A stretch of DNA of 64,000 nucleotides, taken from NCBI RefSeq assembly GCF_001485215.1, contig NZ_BBWW01000001.1:3844001-3908000 (forward strand). Direction: 5' to 3'. The notes below the pieces were generated by a model. The model worked only from the letters and a program-made list of their open reading frames with translations. It searched no databases and was not told the origin of the DNA. Shown here one piece after another: positions 9,253-18,742 of this stretch. A program made the position numbers and the translations under genes. The DNA comes from Leptolyngbya sp. NIES-2104 (GTDB lineage Bacteria > Cyanobacteriota > Cyanobacteriia > Leptolyngbyales > Leptolyngbyaceae). The number at the start of each line of letters is the position of its first letter. Position 1 is the first letter of the stretch.

Positions 9253-10296
9253 ATGACCGAGAGACGCGAGATTTTGATCATTGGAGGCGGAATTATCGGT
9301 CTCTCGATCGCGATCGAGCTAAAGTCTCAAGGCATTCCGGTGACGATTCTCTGTCGCGATTTTTCCGAAGCTGCCACTCATGCCGCCGCTGGAATGATCG
9401 CCCCGCAAGCTGAAGAAATTCCACCGAGTCCGATGCTCGATCTTTGTCTTGCCAGTCGCGCTCTTTATCCGGATTGGATTCACAAGTTAGAATCGCTCAC
9501 CGGAATGAGTGCAAGCTATTGGGCTTGTGGCATTCTCGCGCCTCGGTATCAGGCTTCAGAAGGAATGCTCGATCGAGCTTCGATTCTCTCCCACCAGCCC
9601 GATTTGAGCGATGAAGTCGTTGGCGGATTCTGGTTTCCTCAAGATGCTCAAGTCGATAATCGAGCATTGGCGAAAATGCTCTGGATGGCGGCACAAGAGT
9701 TAGGAATCGAAATTCAGACAGGCGTTCACGTTGAGCGATTTATCTCTGATTCAAACATTACCCATCTGGAAACGACTCAAGGAATTTGGAAAGCCGATCG
9801 CTACATTTTAGCAACCGGAGCTTGGTCACAGGATTTACTACCGATTCCGGTATTTCCGAGAAAAGGACAGATGCTATCAGTGCGGGTGCACGAAACTCTC
9901 CCGCTCAAGCAAGTTCTCTACGGGGAAGAATCGTACATTGTGCCGCGGCAGAATGGGCGAATTATTGTTGGTGCAACAAGCGAGAATGTTGGATTTCAGA
10001 AAGGGAATACAGCGATCGGGGTTCATCAATTACTTTCTGCTGCAATCCGCCTTTATCCGCCGATTCAAGAATTTACCCTCGAAGAAACTTGGTACGGCTT
10101 TCGTCCTGCAACTCCAGATGAATTACCGATTCTCGGTTCTAGCCCATTCGCAAATTTGACGCTGGCAACTGGACACTATCGAAATGGGATTTTGCTGGCT
10201 CCGATTACAGCGAAATCGATCGCTGATTTTGTTCTCACTGAGAAATCTGATTCTCAACTTGCAGCGTTTCACTGGTCGCGGTTTTGTTCTAACTAA
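9253..10296 (+). CDS. thiO: Glycine oxidase ThiO
   Basis: The 347-residue FAD enzyme oxidises glycine to iminoglycine (dehydroglycine) for the thiazole half of thiamine. The dinucleotide-binding motif is at the N terminus ('IIGGGIIGLSIAIEL', residues 8-22). The DAO-family C-terminal pattern 'TWYGFRPATPDELPILG' near residue 280 is intact, as is 'GHYRNGILLAP'. In many cyanobacteria ThiO is fused to ThiG; here thiG is a separate gene 76 bases downstream. It is almost contiguous with the small Gly/Thr-rich gene upstream. Confidence 0.93.
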   Translation: MTERREILIIGGGIIGLSIAIELKSQGIPVTILCRDFSEAATHAAAGMIAPQAEEIPPSPMLDLCLASRALYPDWIHKLESLTGMSASYWACGILAPRYQASEGMLDRASILSHQPDLSDEVVGGFWFPQDAQVDNRALAKMLWMAAQELGIEIQTGVHVERFISDSNITHLETTQGIWKADRYILATGAWSQDLLPIPVFPRKGQMLSVRVHETLPLKQVLYGEESYIVPRQNGRIIVGATSENVGFQKGNTAIGVHQLLSAAIRLYPPIQEFTLEETWYGFRPATPDELPILGSSPFANLTLATGHYRNGILLAPITAKSIADFVLTEKSDSQLAAFHWSRFCSN

Positions 10297-10372
10297 TTTG
10301 CTATTTCTCAAGATTGGGAGCGCGTGATTTTCGTCATAATGAAAATCCGCAATTGAATCGAGGCGACAAGCA

Positions 10373-11200
10373 ATGCAAACTTTAGACAAGCCCCTAGAAA
10401 AATCTTTAGATGATAGTTTAATCATTGCAGGGCGCAAATTCCAGTCTCGCCTCATGACGGGAACCGGAAAGTATCGGAATTTTGATGAAATGCGTCAAAG
10501 TATCGCGGCAAGTGGCTGTGAAATTGTCACTGTTGCCGTTCGTCGAGTGCAGACCAATGCCCCTGGACACGAAGGACTCGCAGAAGCGATCGACTGGAGC
10601 AAAATTTGGATGCTGCCCAACACCGCTGGCTGTCAGACCGCAGAAGACGCGATTCGGGTGGCAAGATTGGGTCGGGAAATGGCGAAACTCTTGGGACAAG
10701 AAGACAATAATTTCGTCAAACTCGAAGTGATTCCCGATGCAAAGTATTTGCTGCCTGACCCGATCGGGACACTCGAAGCTGCTGAGCAATTAGTCAAAGA
10801 AGGTTTTGCCGTGTTGCCTTACGTGAACGCTGATCCGCTGTTAGCGAAACGCTTGGAAGAAGTGGGATGTGCTACGGTGATGCCATTGGGTTCTCCGATC
10901 GGATCAGGTCAAGGAATTCGCAATGCTGCCAATATTGGAATCATTATCGAGAATGCGAAGATTCCGATCGTGGTCGATGCCGGAATCGGAACACCGAGCG
11001 AAGCCGCTCAAGCGATGGAAATGGGAGCCGATGCGCTACTGATTAATACTGCGATCGCACAAGCTGCAAATCCGATGCTGATGGCGCGGGCGATGAATCT
11101 CGCAGCGGAAGCCGGACGATTAGCGTATCAGGCGGGACGAATTCCTGTGAAGGAATATGCCAGTGCAAGTTCTCCGATGACAGGCAGAATTAATTCGTAG
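10373..11200 (+). CDS. thiG: Thiazole synthase ThiG
   Basis: The 275-residue TIM-barrel enzyme builds the thiamine thiazole phosphate from DXP, ThiS-thiocarboxylate and dehydroglycine supplied by ThiO. Family motifs include '[12 protein letters not shown]', 'LPNTAGC', '[15 protein letters not shown]' with the region of the Schiff-base lysine, '[10 protein letters not shown]' and 'VDAGIGTPS'. The first 18 residues are extra and may be what is left of a linker to ThiO, since fused ThiO-ThiG proteins occur in cyanobacteria; that reading is inference. It is in the same orientation as thiO. Confidence 0.95.
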   Translation: MQTLDKPLEKSLDDSLIIAGRKFQSRLMTGTGKYRNFDEMRQSIAASGCEIVTVAVRRVQTNAPGHEGLAEAIDWSKIWMLPNTAGCQTAEDAIRVARLGREMAKLLGQEDNNFVKLEVIPDAKYLLPDPIGTLEAAEQLVKEGFAVLPYVNADPLLAKRLEEVGCATVMPLGSPIGSGQGIRNAANIGIIIENAKIPIVVDAGIGTPSEAAQAMEMGADALLINTAIAQAANPMLMARAMNLAAEAGRLAYQAGRIPVKEYASASSPMTGRINS

Positions 11201-11296
11201 GAAAACCATTCCAAAATATTAAGTTTTCATACTTAAGAGTGAGAGCAATTGCCCTAAGATTGTTAAAGTTAACAAAACACTAAGGGAAATTTGCTC

Positions 11297-11467
11297 ATGC
11301 GATATGTCAAGGAAGAAGGTGGTTTGCTAAACAATTTCGCGGTCGAACCGAAAATGTATGAGGCAGAACCACCCACTGCAAGCCAAAAGCGTAACTTCAT
11401 CATTCTCGGCACGGTTGGTGCGATATTGGTCGGAGGCTTGATGTTTGTTGCGGTTTCCGTATCCTAA
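11297..11467 (+). CDS. psb34: Photosystem II assembly protein Psb34
   Basis: This 56-codon gene begins MRYVKEEGGLLNNFAVEPK and has one C-terminal transmembrane helix (about residues 33-55, rich in Ile/Gly/Val). The N terminus 'MRY..(D/E)EGG.LNNFA.EPK.Y' is the signature of the Psb34/Ssl1498 family of single-helix proteins. Psb34 binds PSII assembly intermediates near CP47 at the time light-harvesting-like (Hli) proteins are exchanged. AAGGGA precedes the ATG, and a strong terminator follows, so it is a compact monocistronic unit. It is divergent in function from the thiamine genes upstream. Confidence 0.88.
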   Translation: MRYVKEEGGLLNNFAVEPKMYEAEPPTASQKRNFIILGTVGAILVGGLMFVAVSVS

Positions 11468-11505
11468 CGCTGGCACAAAGTTTTCACTCACAATAAAATT
11501 CAAGC

Positions 11506-11543
11506 AAAACCAGGTTACTTCGAGATTGAGTAGCCTGGTTTTT
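11506..11543 (+). terminator. Rho-independent terminator of psb34
   Basis: A 14-bp stem (aaaaccaggttact / agtagcctggtttt, one G·U pair) with a 9-base loop ends in a T-run. It lies 39 bases after the psb34 stop. Confidence 0.9.
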
Positions 11544-11663
11544 CTAATTGGAAGCAAAACAATAGTATTTACACGGAAAAATTAGTTTCATCCTGAACAC
11601 CAGTAGAAACGGACGAAGAAATCAGTATCTCGTTTATACTGCGCTTATTGCCCGGTTCCTGTA

Positions 11664-13640
11664 ATGCTGATGTCTGTTGTCGATCGTCACTTTGCTCCTG
11701 ATATTCCCGTGACTGAGATCATCGCTCAGGGTTCTCCAAGCCTGAATCAACAGATTTACCTCCGCTTACGGTTGGCGTTGAGTTTGAATCTTCGTCGGCA
11801 GATTTTGATCGCCGTTAGTGATGACCCAGCGCTGCGGAGTCAGTTGGCAACTCAGCTCGAAACCGATTTAGCGATCGAGTTAAATCCGCACGGTTCACGG
11901 TTTACCAGTTTTGCGCTGAATTTAGACAATCCAGATGTACTGGATCAACTTCAGCCGTATTTGAATCCTGAAAGTGGAGTTCCGAATTTTCAGATTACAG
12001 GAATCGATCGATTAACGCGCCAACCCGTTCACATTCAGCGAATTTTTCTAGAATCATTAACCACGATCGCGCAACAACTCGGAAATTTAGAATTCAATCT
12101 GGTTCTCTGGGTTACTCGTCCCTGGTGTCGAGCGATTCAGCAATCGGTTCCTGAATTTTGGCAGTGGCGGACAGGTTTATTTGAGTTTGAAGGTGATCCA
12201 TTCGGGCAGGATCAAATTCAATCTCAACCTGCACCGAATGGATCATCAAACGGGTATCGAAAATTCAAGCTGGATTCTGAACTGGCTGATTTTGTCGTGG
12301 CATCCGTGATGCAAACCGTCAATCTCGATGATCAAACGGCACTGGTGAACGTTTTAGAAACAAATAATCCCGATTCTGAACCGCTGCGAATTTTGCAACA
12401 AATCGAGGACTTACACCAAGCGCGATCGTCGGCTGCCTCTCTCGCTGTTCCTTATCGTCAACTCGGAGATTGGTATCGCGATCGACTTGATCCGGTTCGC
12501 CCTGCGGCTGAGCATTTAACGATCGTGATTCGCGCCTATGAGCAAGCTCTAAAGCTTGTAGACATGAAATCCGATGAAGTGCCTGATCTGCTCAATGACA
12601 TTGCGAATTTGTACTGGATCAAAGCGCGGAGCGGTAGCGGCTCTGTTGTCACCAATTTAGAAAAAGCGCTCAAAGCGTATCAGTTTGCAGTCGATCGTAC
12701 GAATCCAGAACATCAGCCGCAAACCTACGCGATGATTCAGAACAATTTAGGATCGGTTTATAGCGATCTTGCACTGCATCAATCGCCTGAAGAGAATTTA
12801 CAATCAGCGATCGATGCCTATCGTGCCTCGATTCAAGCTCGTCCGTTTGAAACTGATCCAGCCCGATATGCTGCTACTCAGAACAATTTAGGCACCGCAT
12901 ACTGGAACATGGCGCAGCATCGCGCCCCAGTGCAGCATCTTCAAGCAGCGGTCGAAGCTTACAATGAAGCACTCAGATATTACACGCCAGAGCACGAACC
13001 GCTTTACTACGCAATGCTTCAGAATAATTTGGGCACCGCATACTGGAATTTATCGCGCTGTGATCAAGCCGTTCAAGAGTTGGCAATGGCAGAGGACTTT
13101 CTGCATTTAGCAATCGGCGCTTATCGAGTTGCATTAATCTATCGCACCCTAGAAGCCGCCCCACTCGCTTACGCTGCCACTCAGAACAATTTAGGAACGG
13201 CTTACTGGCACTTAGCAAACCAACAAACGACGCATTACGACGATCGATCAATTCATCTGCTTTGTGCGATCGATGCTTATCAAGAAGCCCTCAGTGCAGT
13301 GCAATATCTCGAAGCTGCAAGCACCCCTCACGCACCACCTTTAAGCTTTGATCTGTCTGCGACGCATCATCATATTGGATTGGCTTACTATCAAACTGCG
13401 ATCGATGCCCGAACTGAATTGAGCCTTAGCGATCGGACGAAATTTCTTCATCATGCACTGAGGCATCAAGTTCGAGCGGCGCAAGGATGGGAAAATCAGC
13501 CGGAATTTCAAAAAAGTGCGGTCGGGCAGTTCAGTCAAATTATCCGAGGTATCTATGAGCGCGATGGCATTCAGGGGCAAACTCAAGCACTGTCGCAGAT
13601 TCCGCCCGCATTTTTAGGGCAAGTGATGCGCGAGCTTTGA
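11664..13640 (+). CDS. Large TPR-repeat protein
   Basis: The 658-residue protein has an N-terminal domain of about 190 residues with no recognisable Walker motifs. The part from about residue 255 is tetratricopeptide repeats. The spacing is set by a recurring 'YA.(T/I/L)QNNLG(T/S)AYWN' unit, at least five times, typical of kinesin-light-chain-like TPRs. Such arrays bind proteins. The N-terminal half is reminiscent of the ATP-binding front of STAND-type proteins but has no P-loop, so no enzymatic role is claimed. It is flanked by psb34 and argB and has its own promoter region. Confidence 0.7.
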   Translation: MLMSVVDRHFAPDIPVTEIIAQGSPSLNQQIYLRLRLALSLNLRRQILIAVSDDPALRSQLATQLETDLAIELNPHGSRFTSFALNLDNPDVLDQLQPYLNPESGVPNFQITGIDRLTRQPVHIQRIFLESLTTIAQQLGNLEFNLVLWVTRPWCRAIQQSVPEFWQWRTGLFEFEGDPFGQDQIQSQPAPNGSSNGYRKFKLDSELADFVVASVMQTVNLDDQTALVNVLETNNPDSEPLRILQQIEDLHQARSSAASLAVPYRQLGDWYRDRLDPVRPAAEHLTIVIRAYEQALKLVDMKSDEVPDLLNDIANLYWIKARSGSGSVVTNLEKALKAYQFAVDRTNPEHQPQTYAMIQNNLGSVYSDLALHQSPEENLQSAIDAYRASIQARPFETDPARYAATQNNLGTAYWNMAQHRAPVQHLQAAVEAYNEALRYYTPEHEPLYYAMLQNNLGTAYWNLSRCDQAVQELAMAEDFLHLAIGAYRVALIYRTLEAAPLAYAATQNNLGTAYWHLANQQTTHYDDRSIHLLCAIDAYQEALSAVQYLEAASTPHAPPLSFDLSATHHHIGLAYYQTAIDARTELSLSDRTKFLHHALRHQVRAAQGWENQPEFQKSAVGQFSQIIRGIYERDGIQGQTQALSQIPPAFLGQVMREL

Positions 13641-13739
13641 GCAAAAAAGATTAAGTTGTGCCAAACGGTAACTTAGATCACGATCCGAGGGTGGTAAAGT
13701 ACGCGATCGTAGGTCAGATCACTTTTACCGATTGGTTCC

Positions 13740-14633
13740 ATGCTCAAAGACACCGAATACCTTGAAAGTGCCGCAGAAACTCGCGTTCGGATTCTCAGCG
13801 AAGCCCTTCCCTATATTCAGCAGTTCACCGGACGCACGATCGTTGTGAAATACGGCGGCGCGGCGATGAAAGACAGCACCCTCAAAGAAAAAGTCATTCG
13901 CGATGTGGTGTTTATGGCGTGTGTCGGGTTGCGTCCGATTCTGGTACATGGTGGCGGACCTGAGATTAATTCTTGGCTGAATAAGTTGGGCATCGAAGCT
14001 CAGTTTAAGAATGGATTGCGGGTGACGGATGCCGCGACGATGGATGTGGTGGAAATGGTACTCGTCGGGCGCGTCAATAAAGAAATTGTCTCGCTGATTA
14101 ATCAAGCGGGTGGCTCAGCGGTTGGACTGTGCGGAAAAGATGGGGGATTGTTTGAAGCGCGTCCCGCAGACGAGGAAGGGATCGGATTTGTGGGAGAAGT
14201 GACGCGGGTGAATCCTCAGATTTTGGAAACCTTGGTAAAGAATGGTCATATTCCAGTGGTTTCGAGTGTCGCTGCCGATGAAACCGGACAGGCTTATAAC
14301 ATTAATGCAGACACAGTTGCAGGTGAGATTGCAGCGGCGTTAGGAGCCGAGAAATTGATTTTGCTCACTGATACAGCGGGAATTCTGCGCGACTACAAAG
14401 ATTCATCGACCTTGATTCCCCGATTGGACATTCAGAAAGCGCGGAAGCTGATCGATGATGGCATTGTCTCAGGGGGGATGATTCCAAAGGTGAACTGTTG
14501 TGTACGATCGCTAGCACAGGGTGTGAAGGCGGCACACATTGTCGATGGACGAATGCCGCATTCGCTTTTACTCGAAATTTTCACCGATGAAGGCACAGGT
14601 TCAATGATCGTCGGATCAGAGTTCATGCTGTAA
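13740..14633 (+). CDS. argB: Acetylglutamate kinase
   Basis: The 297-residue amino-acid kinase phosphorylates N-acetylglutamate, the second step of arginine synthesis. Motifs include 'VVKYGGAAM' near residue 37, 'VHGGGPEIN' near 75, and the C-terminal '[24 protein letters not shown]'-like region (written here only in part), which carries the arginine/PII-responsive surface. In cyanobacteria this enzyme is the main target of the PII protein GlnB, which relieves arginine inhibition when nitrogen is plentiful. Length is normal. Confidence 0.96.
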   Translation: MLKDTEYLESAAETRVRILSEALPYIQQFTGRTIVVKYGGAAMKDSTLKEKVIRDVVFMACVGLRPILVHGGGPEINSWLNKLGIEAQFKNGLRVTDAATMDVVEMVLVGRVNKEIVSLINQAGGSAVGLCGKDGGLFEARPADEEGIGFVGEVTRVNPQILETLVKNGHIPVVSSVAADETGQAYNINADTVAGEIAAALGAEKLILLTDTAGILRDYKDSSTLIPRLDIQKARKLIDDGIVSGGMIPKVNCCVRSLAQGVKAAHIVDGRMPHSLLLEIFTDEGTGSMIVGSEFML

Positions 14634-14675
14634 AGTCGGGCATTCTGACTGTACTGTTTGCATCTCCTTGTTATC

Positions 14676-15719
14676 ATGTCCACCAATTCTTCAAGCGGCT
14701 ATTCGATCGCGGCACGATCGATCCCTCAGCAAATCAAACAGCAGGAAGATCGATTGCCGATTCGGAATGAGTCGTGTCGATCGCAGTTTCTTTTGCATTC
14801 TGCGCCCACCTCAAAAGTCTGCCTGTTCTTTCACGGGTTCACCGCTGCTCCTTATCAGTTTGCTCCGATGGGACAGGCATTTTATCGAGCAGGCTATAAC
14901 GTGATCATTCCTCGATTGCCGGGTCATGGTCAGGCAGGCGATTGGAACGGGCAAAATCCGCCCCCGCTGCCGATCGATCCGCAGGTGTATAAGGATTTCG
15001 CGCTGGACTGGTTGCAGAAGGCTCAAGGATTTGGCGATCGAGTTATCGTGGGCGGGCTGTCTGGGGGCGGCACGATGGCAGCGTGGTTAGCACTGGAGAA
15101 ACCCACGCAGGTCGATCGCGCTTTATTGTTTGCTTCCTATCTCAGCAGCAGTAATAAAGTCGTTGATCTGTTTGTCAAACTTTTCAATGGTTATTTCAAG
15201 TGGCAAAGTGATCAGCCTGGAGAACCGCTCGGTTATGAAGGATTCATTTTTCCACAACTCCGAGTCTTTCTCGATATCGGTCGTGAGGTTTTGAATGAAT
15301 CGAGAACGGCTACGACTCCCCCGATGTTTATTGTTTCGACTGATGCCGATCGAGCAGTGAGCAATCCGGATCACGAAGCCTTGTTTGAAAATCTCTTACC
15401 GCGTCAGCCAGAAACCTGGTACTACAGCTTCGATCGTGCGCTCAACATTCCCCATTCGATGATGACGAAAGCTGAGGGCAACAATTGGGTTGATTTGCTC
15501 AATGTAATGACCAAAGCGTTTGTCGAGAGTGATCTAACTTGGGCAAACATCGAAGACATTGCCTACCGAATGACCGAAGGTAAAACGTGCAATCAAGCCG
15601 TTGCAGAATTGGGATTAACGAGTAAAGCTTCACCGGATCTACCTGCATTTATGACAATGGTGGATAAGCGCGAAATCGTGCTCAAGCGGAATCCGAGTTG
15701 GGATACCGATATTAGCTAA
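14676..15719 (+). CDS. Alpha/beta hydrolase (carboxylesterase-like)
   Basis: The 347-residue protein has an alpha/beta-hydrolase core. An oxyanion-hole 'FFHGFTAAPYQF' is followed about 80 residues later by the nucleophile elbow 'GGLSGGGTM' (GxSxG with catalytic Ser). Later 'STDADRAVSN' and 'NIPHSMM' supply the expected Asp and His. It resembles monoacylglycerol-lipase/carboxylesterase types. I start at the ATG at 14676 instead of the TTG at 14658. No signal peptide is seen. A Uma2 gene follows 12 bases later and is probably cotranscribed. The substrate is unknown. Confidence 0.8.
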   Translation: MSTNSSSGYSIAARSIPQQIKQQEDRLPIRNESCRSQFLLHSAPTSKVCLFFHGFTAAPYQFAPMGQAFYRAGYNVIIPRLPGHGQAGDWNGQNPPPLPIDPQVYKDFALDWLQKAQGFGDRVIVGGLSGGGTMAAWLALEKPTQVDRALLFASYLSSSNKVVDLFVKLFNGYFKWQSDQPGEPLGYEGFIFPQLRVFLDIGREVLNESRTATTPPMFIVSTDADRAVSNPDHEALFENLLPRQPETWYYSFDRALNIPHSMMTKAEGNNWVDLLNVMTKAFVESDLTWANIEDIAYRMTEGKTCNQAVAELGLTSKASPDLPAFMTMVDKREIVLKRNPSWDTDIS

Positions 15720-15731
15720 AGGAGAACAGAA

Positions 15732-16265
15732 ATGTCGATCGCCATCGCGCCCCCAATTTCACTGGAGGCTTTTTTAGAAGACCCGATCGATCACACCGAA
15801 TGGATCGACGGGCAGTTAATTGAAAAACAGGATATGAATGCAAGAACGGGACGAATTCAAGCTAGACTCGCTCGGTATTGGGGCAACTATCAGGAGTCTA
15901 GTCAGCAAGGTGGAGAGATTTATACAGAAACGCCTTGTCGGACTATTGAGAGAGTCCGCTGTCCTGATGTTGCTTACCTTTCGCCTGATTTGGTTGCTCA
16001 ACATGGTAATTTCAAGGTTCTGCCTCATAGCTTTCTGCTAATTGCTGAAATTATTTCTCCAACCGACAAAGCAGAGGAAGTTTTTACGAAAGTTCGCGAG
16101 TACTTAGCTTCTCAGTGTCAAGAAGTTTGGCTGGTGTTTCCAGAAAGCCAGTATGTTTTGGTGATTACGGCTGAGAATCAAGTCCTCAAAACGTTAGGTG
16201 AAACAGTCAGTACTCAAAAGGTATTGCAAGGATTTAGTGTTTCTGTTGATAACTTACTAGCGTGA
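15732..16265 (+). CDS. Uma2 family putative nuclease
   Basis: The 177-residue protein belongs to Uma2 (DUF820), a PD-(D/E)xK-fold family greatly expanded in cyanobacteria. The acidic motif 'CPDVAYLS' and the following 'LIAEIISP' supply the likely metal-binding Asp and Glu. AGGAGA precedes the ATG. The physiological role of the family is not established; restriction or mobile-element nuclease roles have been proposed. It follows the hydrolase gene closely. Two other Uma2 genes occur in this window. Confidence 0.85.
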   Translation: MSIAIAPPISLEAFLEDPIDHTEWIDGQLIEKQDMNARTGRIQARLARYWGNYQESSQQGGEIYTETPCRTIERVRCPDVAYLSPDLVAQHGNFKVLPHSFLLIAEIISPTDKAEEVFTKVREYLASQCQEVWLVFPESQYVLVITAENQVLKTLGETVSTQKVLQGFSVSVDNLLA

Positions 16266-16301
16266 GCTATTCTATTAATTTGGAAAAATCAGGATTGGAC
16301 T

Positions 16302-16742
16302 ATGAGCGATCGCTTACAAACGATTCGAGACAGTTGGGCAAATCAACACGCCCAAGCTTATCAAGCACAAGAGACTGAGGTTCAATCGTTTCAGGCGAAT
16401 CCGGCGATGAGTTTGGATCTGAGTGATGAAAAAGTGCGATCGACTGTTCCCCAGTCTGTTTTAGAAGCTTACGATTATTACTTGAATCAAATTTCAGATT
16501 GGGGTTCGGTTGCGGTTGCTCAAGAAAAAATTCAAAATCAAGACATCTACGCGGTGACGGTTAGTACGGATGGCGACGATGGCTGGGCGGAACTCTTTGA
16601 TACTGAAGGACAGGAGCTAGGAGCCGCAAGGACGCTGTGTGAAAAAGTGGCTTGGGGTGAGATGAATACGGTGCGATCGTATACCAAAAATTCAGAGTTA
16701 CCTTCAGAACTCCAAGCCAAGGCAGATGAACAGAATGTCTAG
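16302..16742 (+). CDS. Hypothetical protein
   Basis: The 146-residue acidic, soluble protein has no domain I recognise. It has a helical N-terminal half rich in Gln, Ala and Glu, and a central β-like segment 'VTVSTDGDDGWAELFDTEGQELGAART'-type (shown in part). No signal peptide, membrane segment or Cys motif is seen beyond a single Cys. Codon use matches its neighbours, so it is likely a real gene. It lies 36 bases after the Uma2 gene and 42 before the TPR-TM gene on the same strand. Confidence 0.55.
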   Translation: MSDRLQTIRDSWANQHAQAYQAQETEVQSFQANPAMSLDLSDEKVRSTVPQSVLEAYDYYLNQISDWGSVAVAQEKIQNQDIYAVTVSTDGDDGWAELFDTEGQELGAARTLCEKVAWGEMNTVRSYTKNSELPSELQAKADEQNV

Positions 16743-16784
16743 GATTTCGATACTCTAAAAAATAGGCGTATTGATCCTTTCAGC

Positions 16785-17321
16785 ATGACGACAGAACAGC
16801 GTGATCTCGCAGTCCGAGAATATCAAGCCGGAAAAGCTGCCTTCGAGCGGGGCGATTATCGGCAGGCAGTGACGTATTTAGAGCGATCGAATGCTCTGGT
16901 CGCTCCAGGTTCCAGATTGAGCGGCGAGATGCAAATTTGGCTAGTGACGGCTTACGAAGCGGCAGGACAGCGATCGGAAGCGTTAACCCTGTGCCGAAAA
17001 GCTTGCCAGCATCCCGATTTAACCACTCGTAAGCAAGGCAGACGACTGTTATATATTCTGGAAGCTCCGCGATTGAAAACGCGCCCGGAATGGCTGACGG
17101 AGATTCCAGATCTAGGTGCGATCGACGAAAACGAATCCGATCGCGATTTTGGTCGATCGAAATTCGCGCCAACGACTCCTCGAAAGCGACCGGAGAAAAA
17201 AGTGTCGATCGTGCCTGAAGAAGTTGATTTAAGCCAGGTGAATACCAAAGACAATGGCTTTATCTGGGTTGCGTTGATTGCGGGAATTGCGATCGTCGCT
17301 GGATTAGTTTGGTTTAGCTAA
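16785..17321 (+). CDS. TPR-like protein with C-terminal membrane anchor
   Basis: The 178-residue protein starts with a TPR-like pair of helices ('YQAGKAAFERGDYRQAVTYL', residues 13-32), then a basic linker (residues 95-145). It ends in a hydrophobic helix ('FIWVALIAGIAIVAGLVWF') at the extreme C terminus. This topology is a tail-anchored protein with its TPRs in the cytoplasm. Similar small TPR-TM proteins are conserved in cyanobacteria, but their role is unknown. Its 3' end overlaps the convergent amidohydrolase gene by eight bases. Confidence 0.7.
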   Translation: MTTEQRDLAVREYQAGKAAFERGDYRQAVTYLERSNALVAPGSRLSGEMQIWLVTAYEAAGQRSEALTLCRKACQHPDLTTRKQGRRLLYILEAPRLKTRPEWLTEIPDLGAIDENESDRDFGRSKFAPTTPRKRPEKKVSIVPEEVDLSQVNTKDNGFIWVALIAGIAIVAGLVWFS

Positions 17322-18714
17322 GACCCATCACAGAGCGATATCGGGCTTCGGTTTCGGCAACGGCGATCGATTTGCGTTTCGGAGTCCATTCGCTTTGATC
17401 GAATAGTTTTTCCTTCAGCTCCTCAACATTCACATTGCAGATTTGATGATCACTGATCGCAGATTTACCATTGACCCACGCATGACTGACCACATTCACA
17501 GGACGACCGAGCACTAAAAGCCCGATCGGATCAGTTCGAGGCAGTAAAGATAGTGATTTCAAGTCATACATCACGAGATCCGCTTTCTTGCCCACTTCCA
17601 AAGAACCAAACTGATCCGATCGATTCAATCCAGTTGCACCTCCAAGCGATGCCATCTCTACAGATTGCCGTGGTGTGATCCAGTGTTGATAATCAAAGTC
17701 TGTCACCGAATGCAAAATCGAACCAATTTTGATCGCCTCTAGCAAATCTTGAGAGTCATTGCTTGCAGAACCATCACACCCAAAAGCAACATTCACGCCA
17801 GCTTGACGGTACTTCAGAATCGGAGCAATTCCACTGCCTAAACGTAAGTTGCTCAGTGGATTGTGAACAACCGTCGATCGCGTTTCTGCCATGAGTTTAA
17901 TGTCATGCTCATCCAACCAGACACAGTGAGCGAGAGAAGTTTTTTCACTCAAAAAACCAATGTCTTTGAGATGCTGTACTGCACTACAGCCATACTTTTC
18001 ACTCGCTAATAACTTTTGTGCTTTGGTTTCGAGTAAATGAGCATGACGACTGAGATCATAGCGATCGCTTAATTCAATGCACCCCTCAAACAACGCATCT
18101 GAACAAAGCTGAATGCCCGTCGGAGCCACCATAATTTCAACACCTTCCTCCGGGCGATGGAATTGTTTCACCGCTTCCTCAACTAGTTCCAATGTGGCTT
18201 GTGTCGGTCGCACATAGTCCCCGCGACTGACTTCATCGCCACCTGTGGGAATGCCTGCACTTAAATCCTCATCTTGAATCAAAGGAGCAATAAAAGCACG
18301 AATTCCAACATCTCGATAGCCTCGATTTGCAGCCGCGATCGTTTCAATCTCTAGTCCTGGAATCAGCACTAAATGATCAACAACTGTAGTTCCCCCGGTC
18401 ATCAATGTTTCGATCGCAGTTCCAACCGCACTCAGATAAGCTTGCTCTGGATTGAGCGGTGTGAATTCATAGAGTTCTGCGAGCCAAAGTTCGAGCGGCA
18501 ATGGCGGAATGATGCCGCGCTGCCACATCTCAGAAGAATGGGTGTGAGCATTGACAAATCCGGGTAGTAGTAGCTTGTTTGTGCCATCGATCGCGGTTCC
18601 GATGACTTCTAGCTTCGGCGCGATCGCGACAATCCGATCGTTTTGAATCTGCACATCAACCGCTTCATATCCCTCACCTTTCGCAATCAAAACGTTCTGG
18701 ATTGTAAAACTCAT
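17314..18714 (-). CDS. Amidohydrolase, ATZ/TRZ-like deaminase family
   Basis: The 466-residue TIM-barrel metalloenzyme has the metal ligands of the amidohydrolase superfamily. These are 'NAHTHSSE' (HxH, near residue 57), 'SRHAHLLE', 'LAHCVWL' and the catalytic 'CDGSASND' Asp. It is closest in layout to the SsnA/ATZ/TRZ group, which includes S-adenosylhomocysteine/methylthioadenosine and 8-oxoguanine deaminases. The substrate cannot be fixed from sequence. The upstream cytochrome b gene ends 28 bases before it, so the two may be cotranscribed. Confidence 0.82.
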   Translation of the reverse strand: MSFTIQNVLIAKGEGYEAVDVQIQNDRIVAIAPKLEVIGTAIDGTNKLLLPGFVNAHTHSSEMWQRGIIPPLPLELWLAELYEFTPLNPEQAYLSAVGTAIETLMTGGTTVVDHLVLIPGLEIETIAAANRGYRDVGIRAFIAPLIQDEDLSAGIPTGGDEVSRGDYVRPTQATLELVEEAVKQFHRPEEGVEIMVAPTGIQLCSDALFEGCIELSDRYDLSRHAHLLETKAQKLLASEKYGCSAVQHLKDIGFLSEKTSLAHCVWLDEHDIKLMAETRSTVVHNPLSNLRLGSGIAPILKYRQAGVNVAFGCDGSASNDSQDLLEAIKIGSILHSVTDFDYQHWITPRQSVEMASLGGATGLNRSDQFGSLEVGKKADLVMYDLKSLSLLPRTDPIGLLVLGRPVNVVSHAWVNGKSAISDHQICNVNVEELKEKLFDQSEWTPKRKSIAVAETEARYRSVMGLS

Positions 18715-18742
18715 GAATCAGCCCCGATTAAAGCAGACATTG

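Noticed and set aside
9011-9281. Open frames on both strands over the small Gly/Thr-rich gene
   Set aside because: They are made by the repetitive GGxACC composition; codon use favours the frame with the membrane helix and the stop before thiO.
11210-11296. HLR1-like (RpaB) element upstream of psb34
   Set aside because: A gttaaagttaac palindrome is present, but it does not match the direct-repeat GTTACA consensus.
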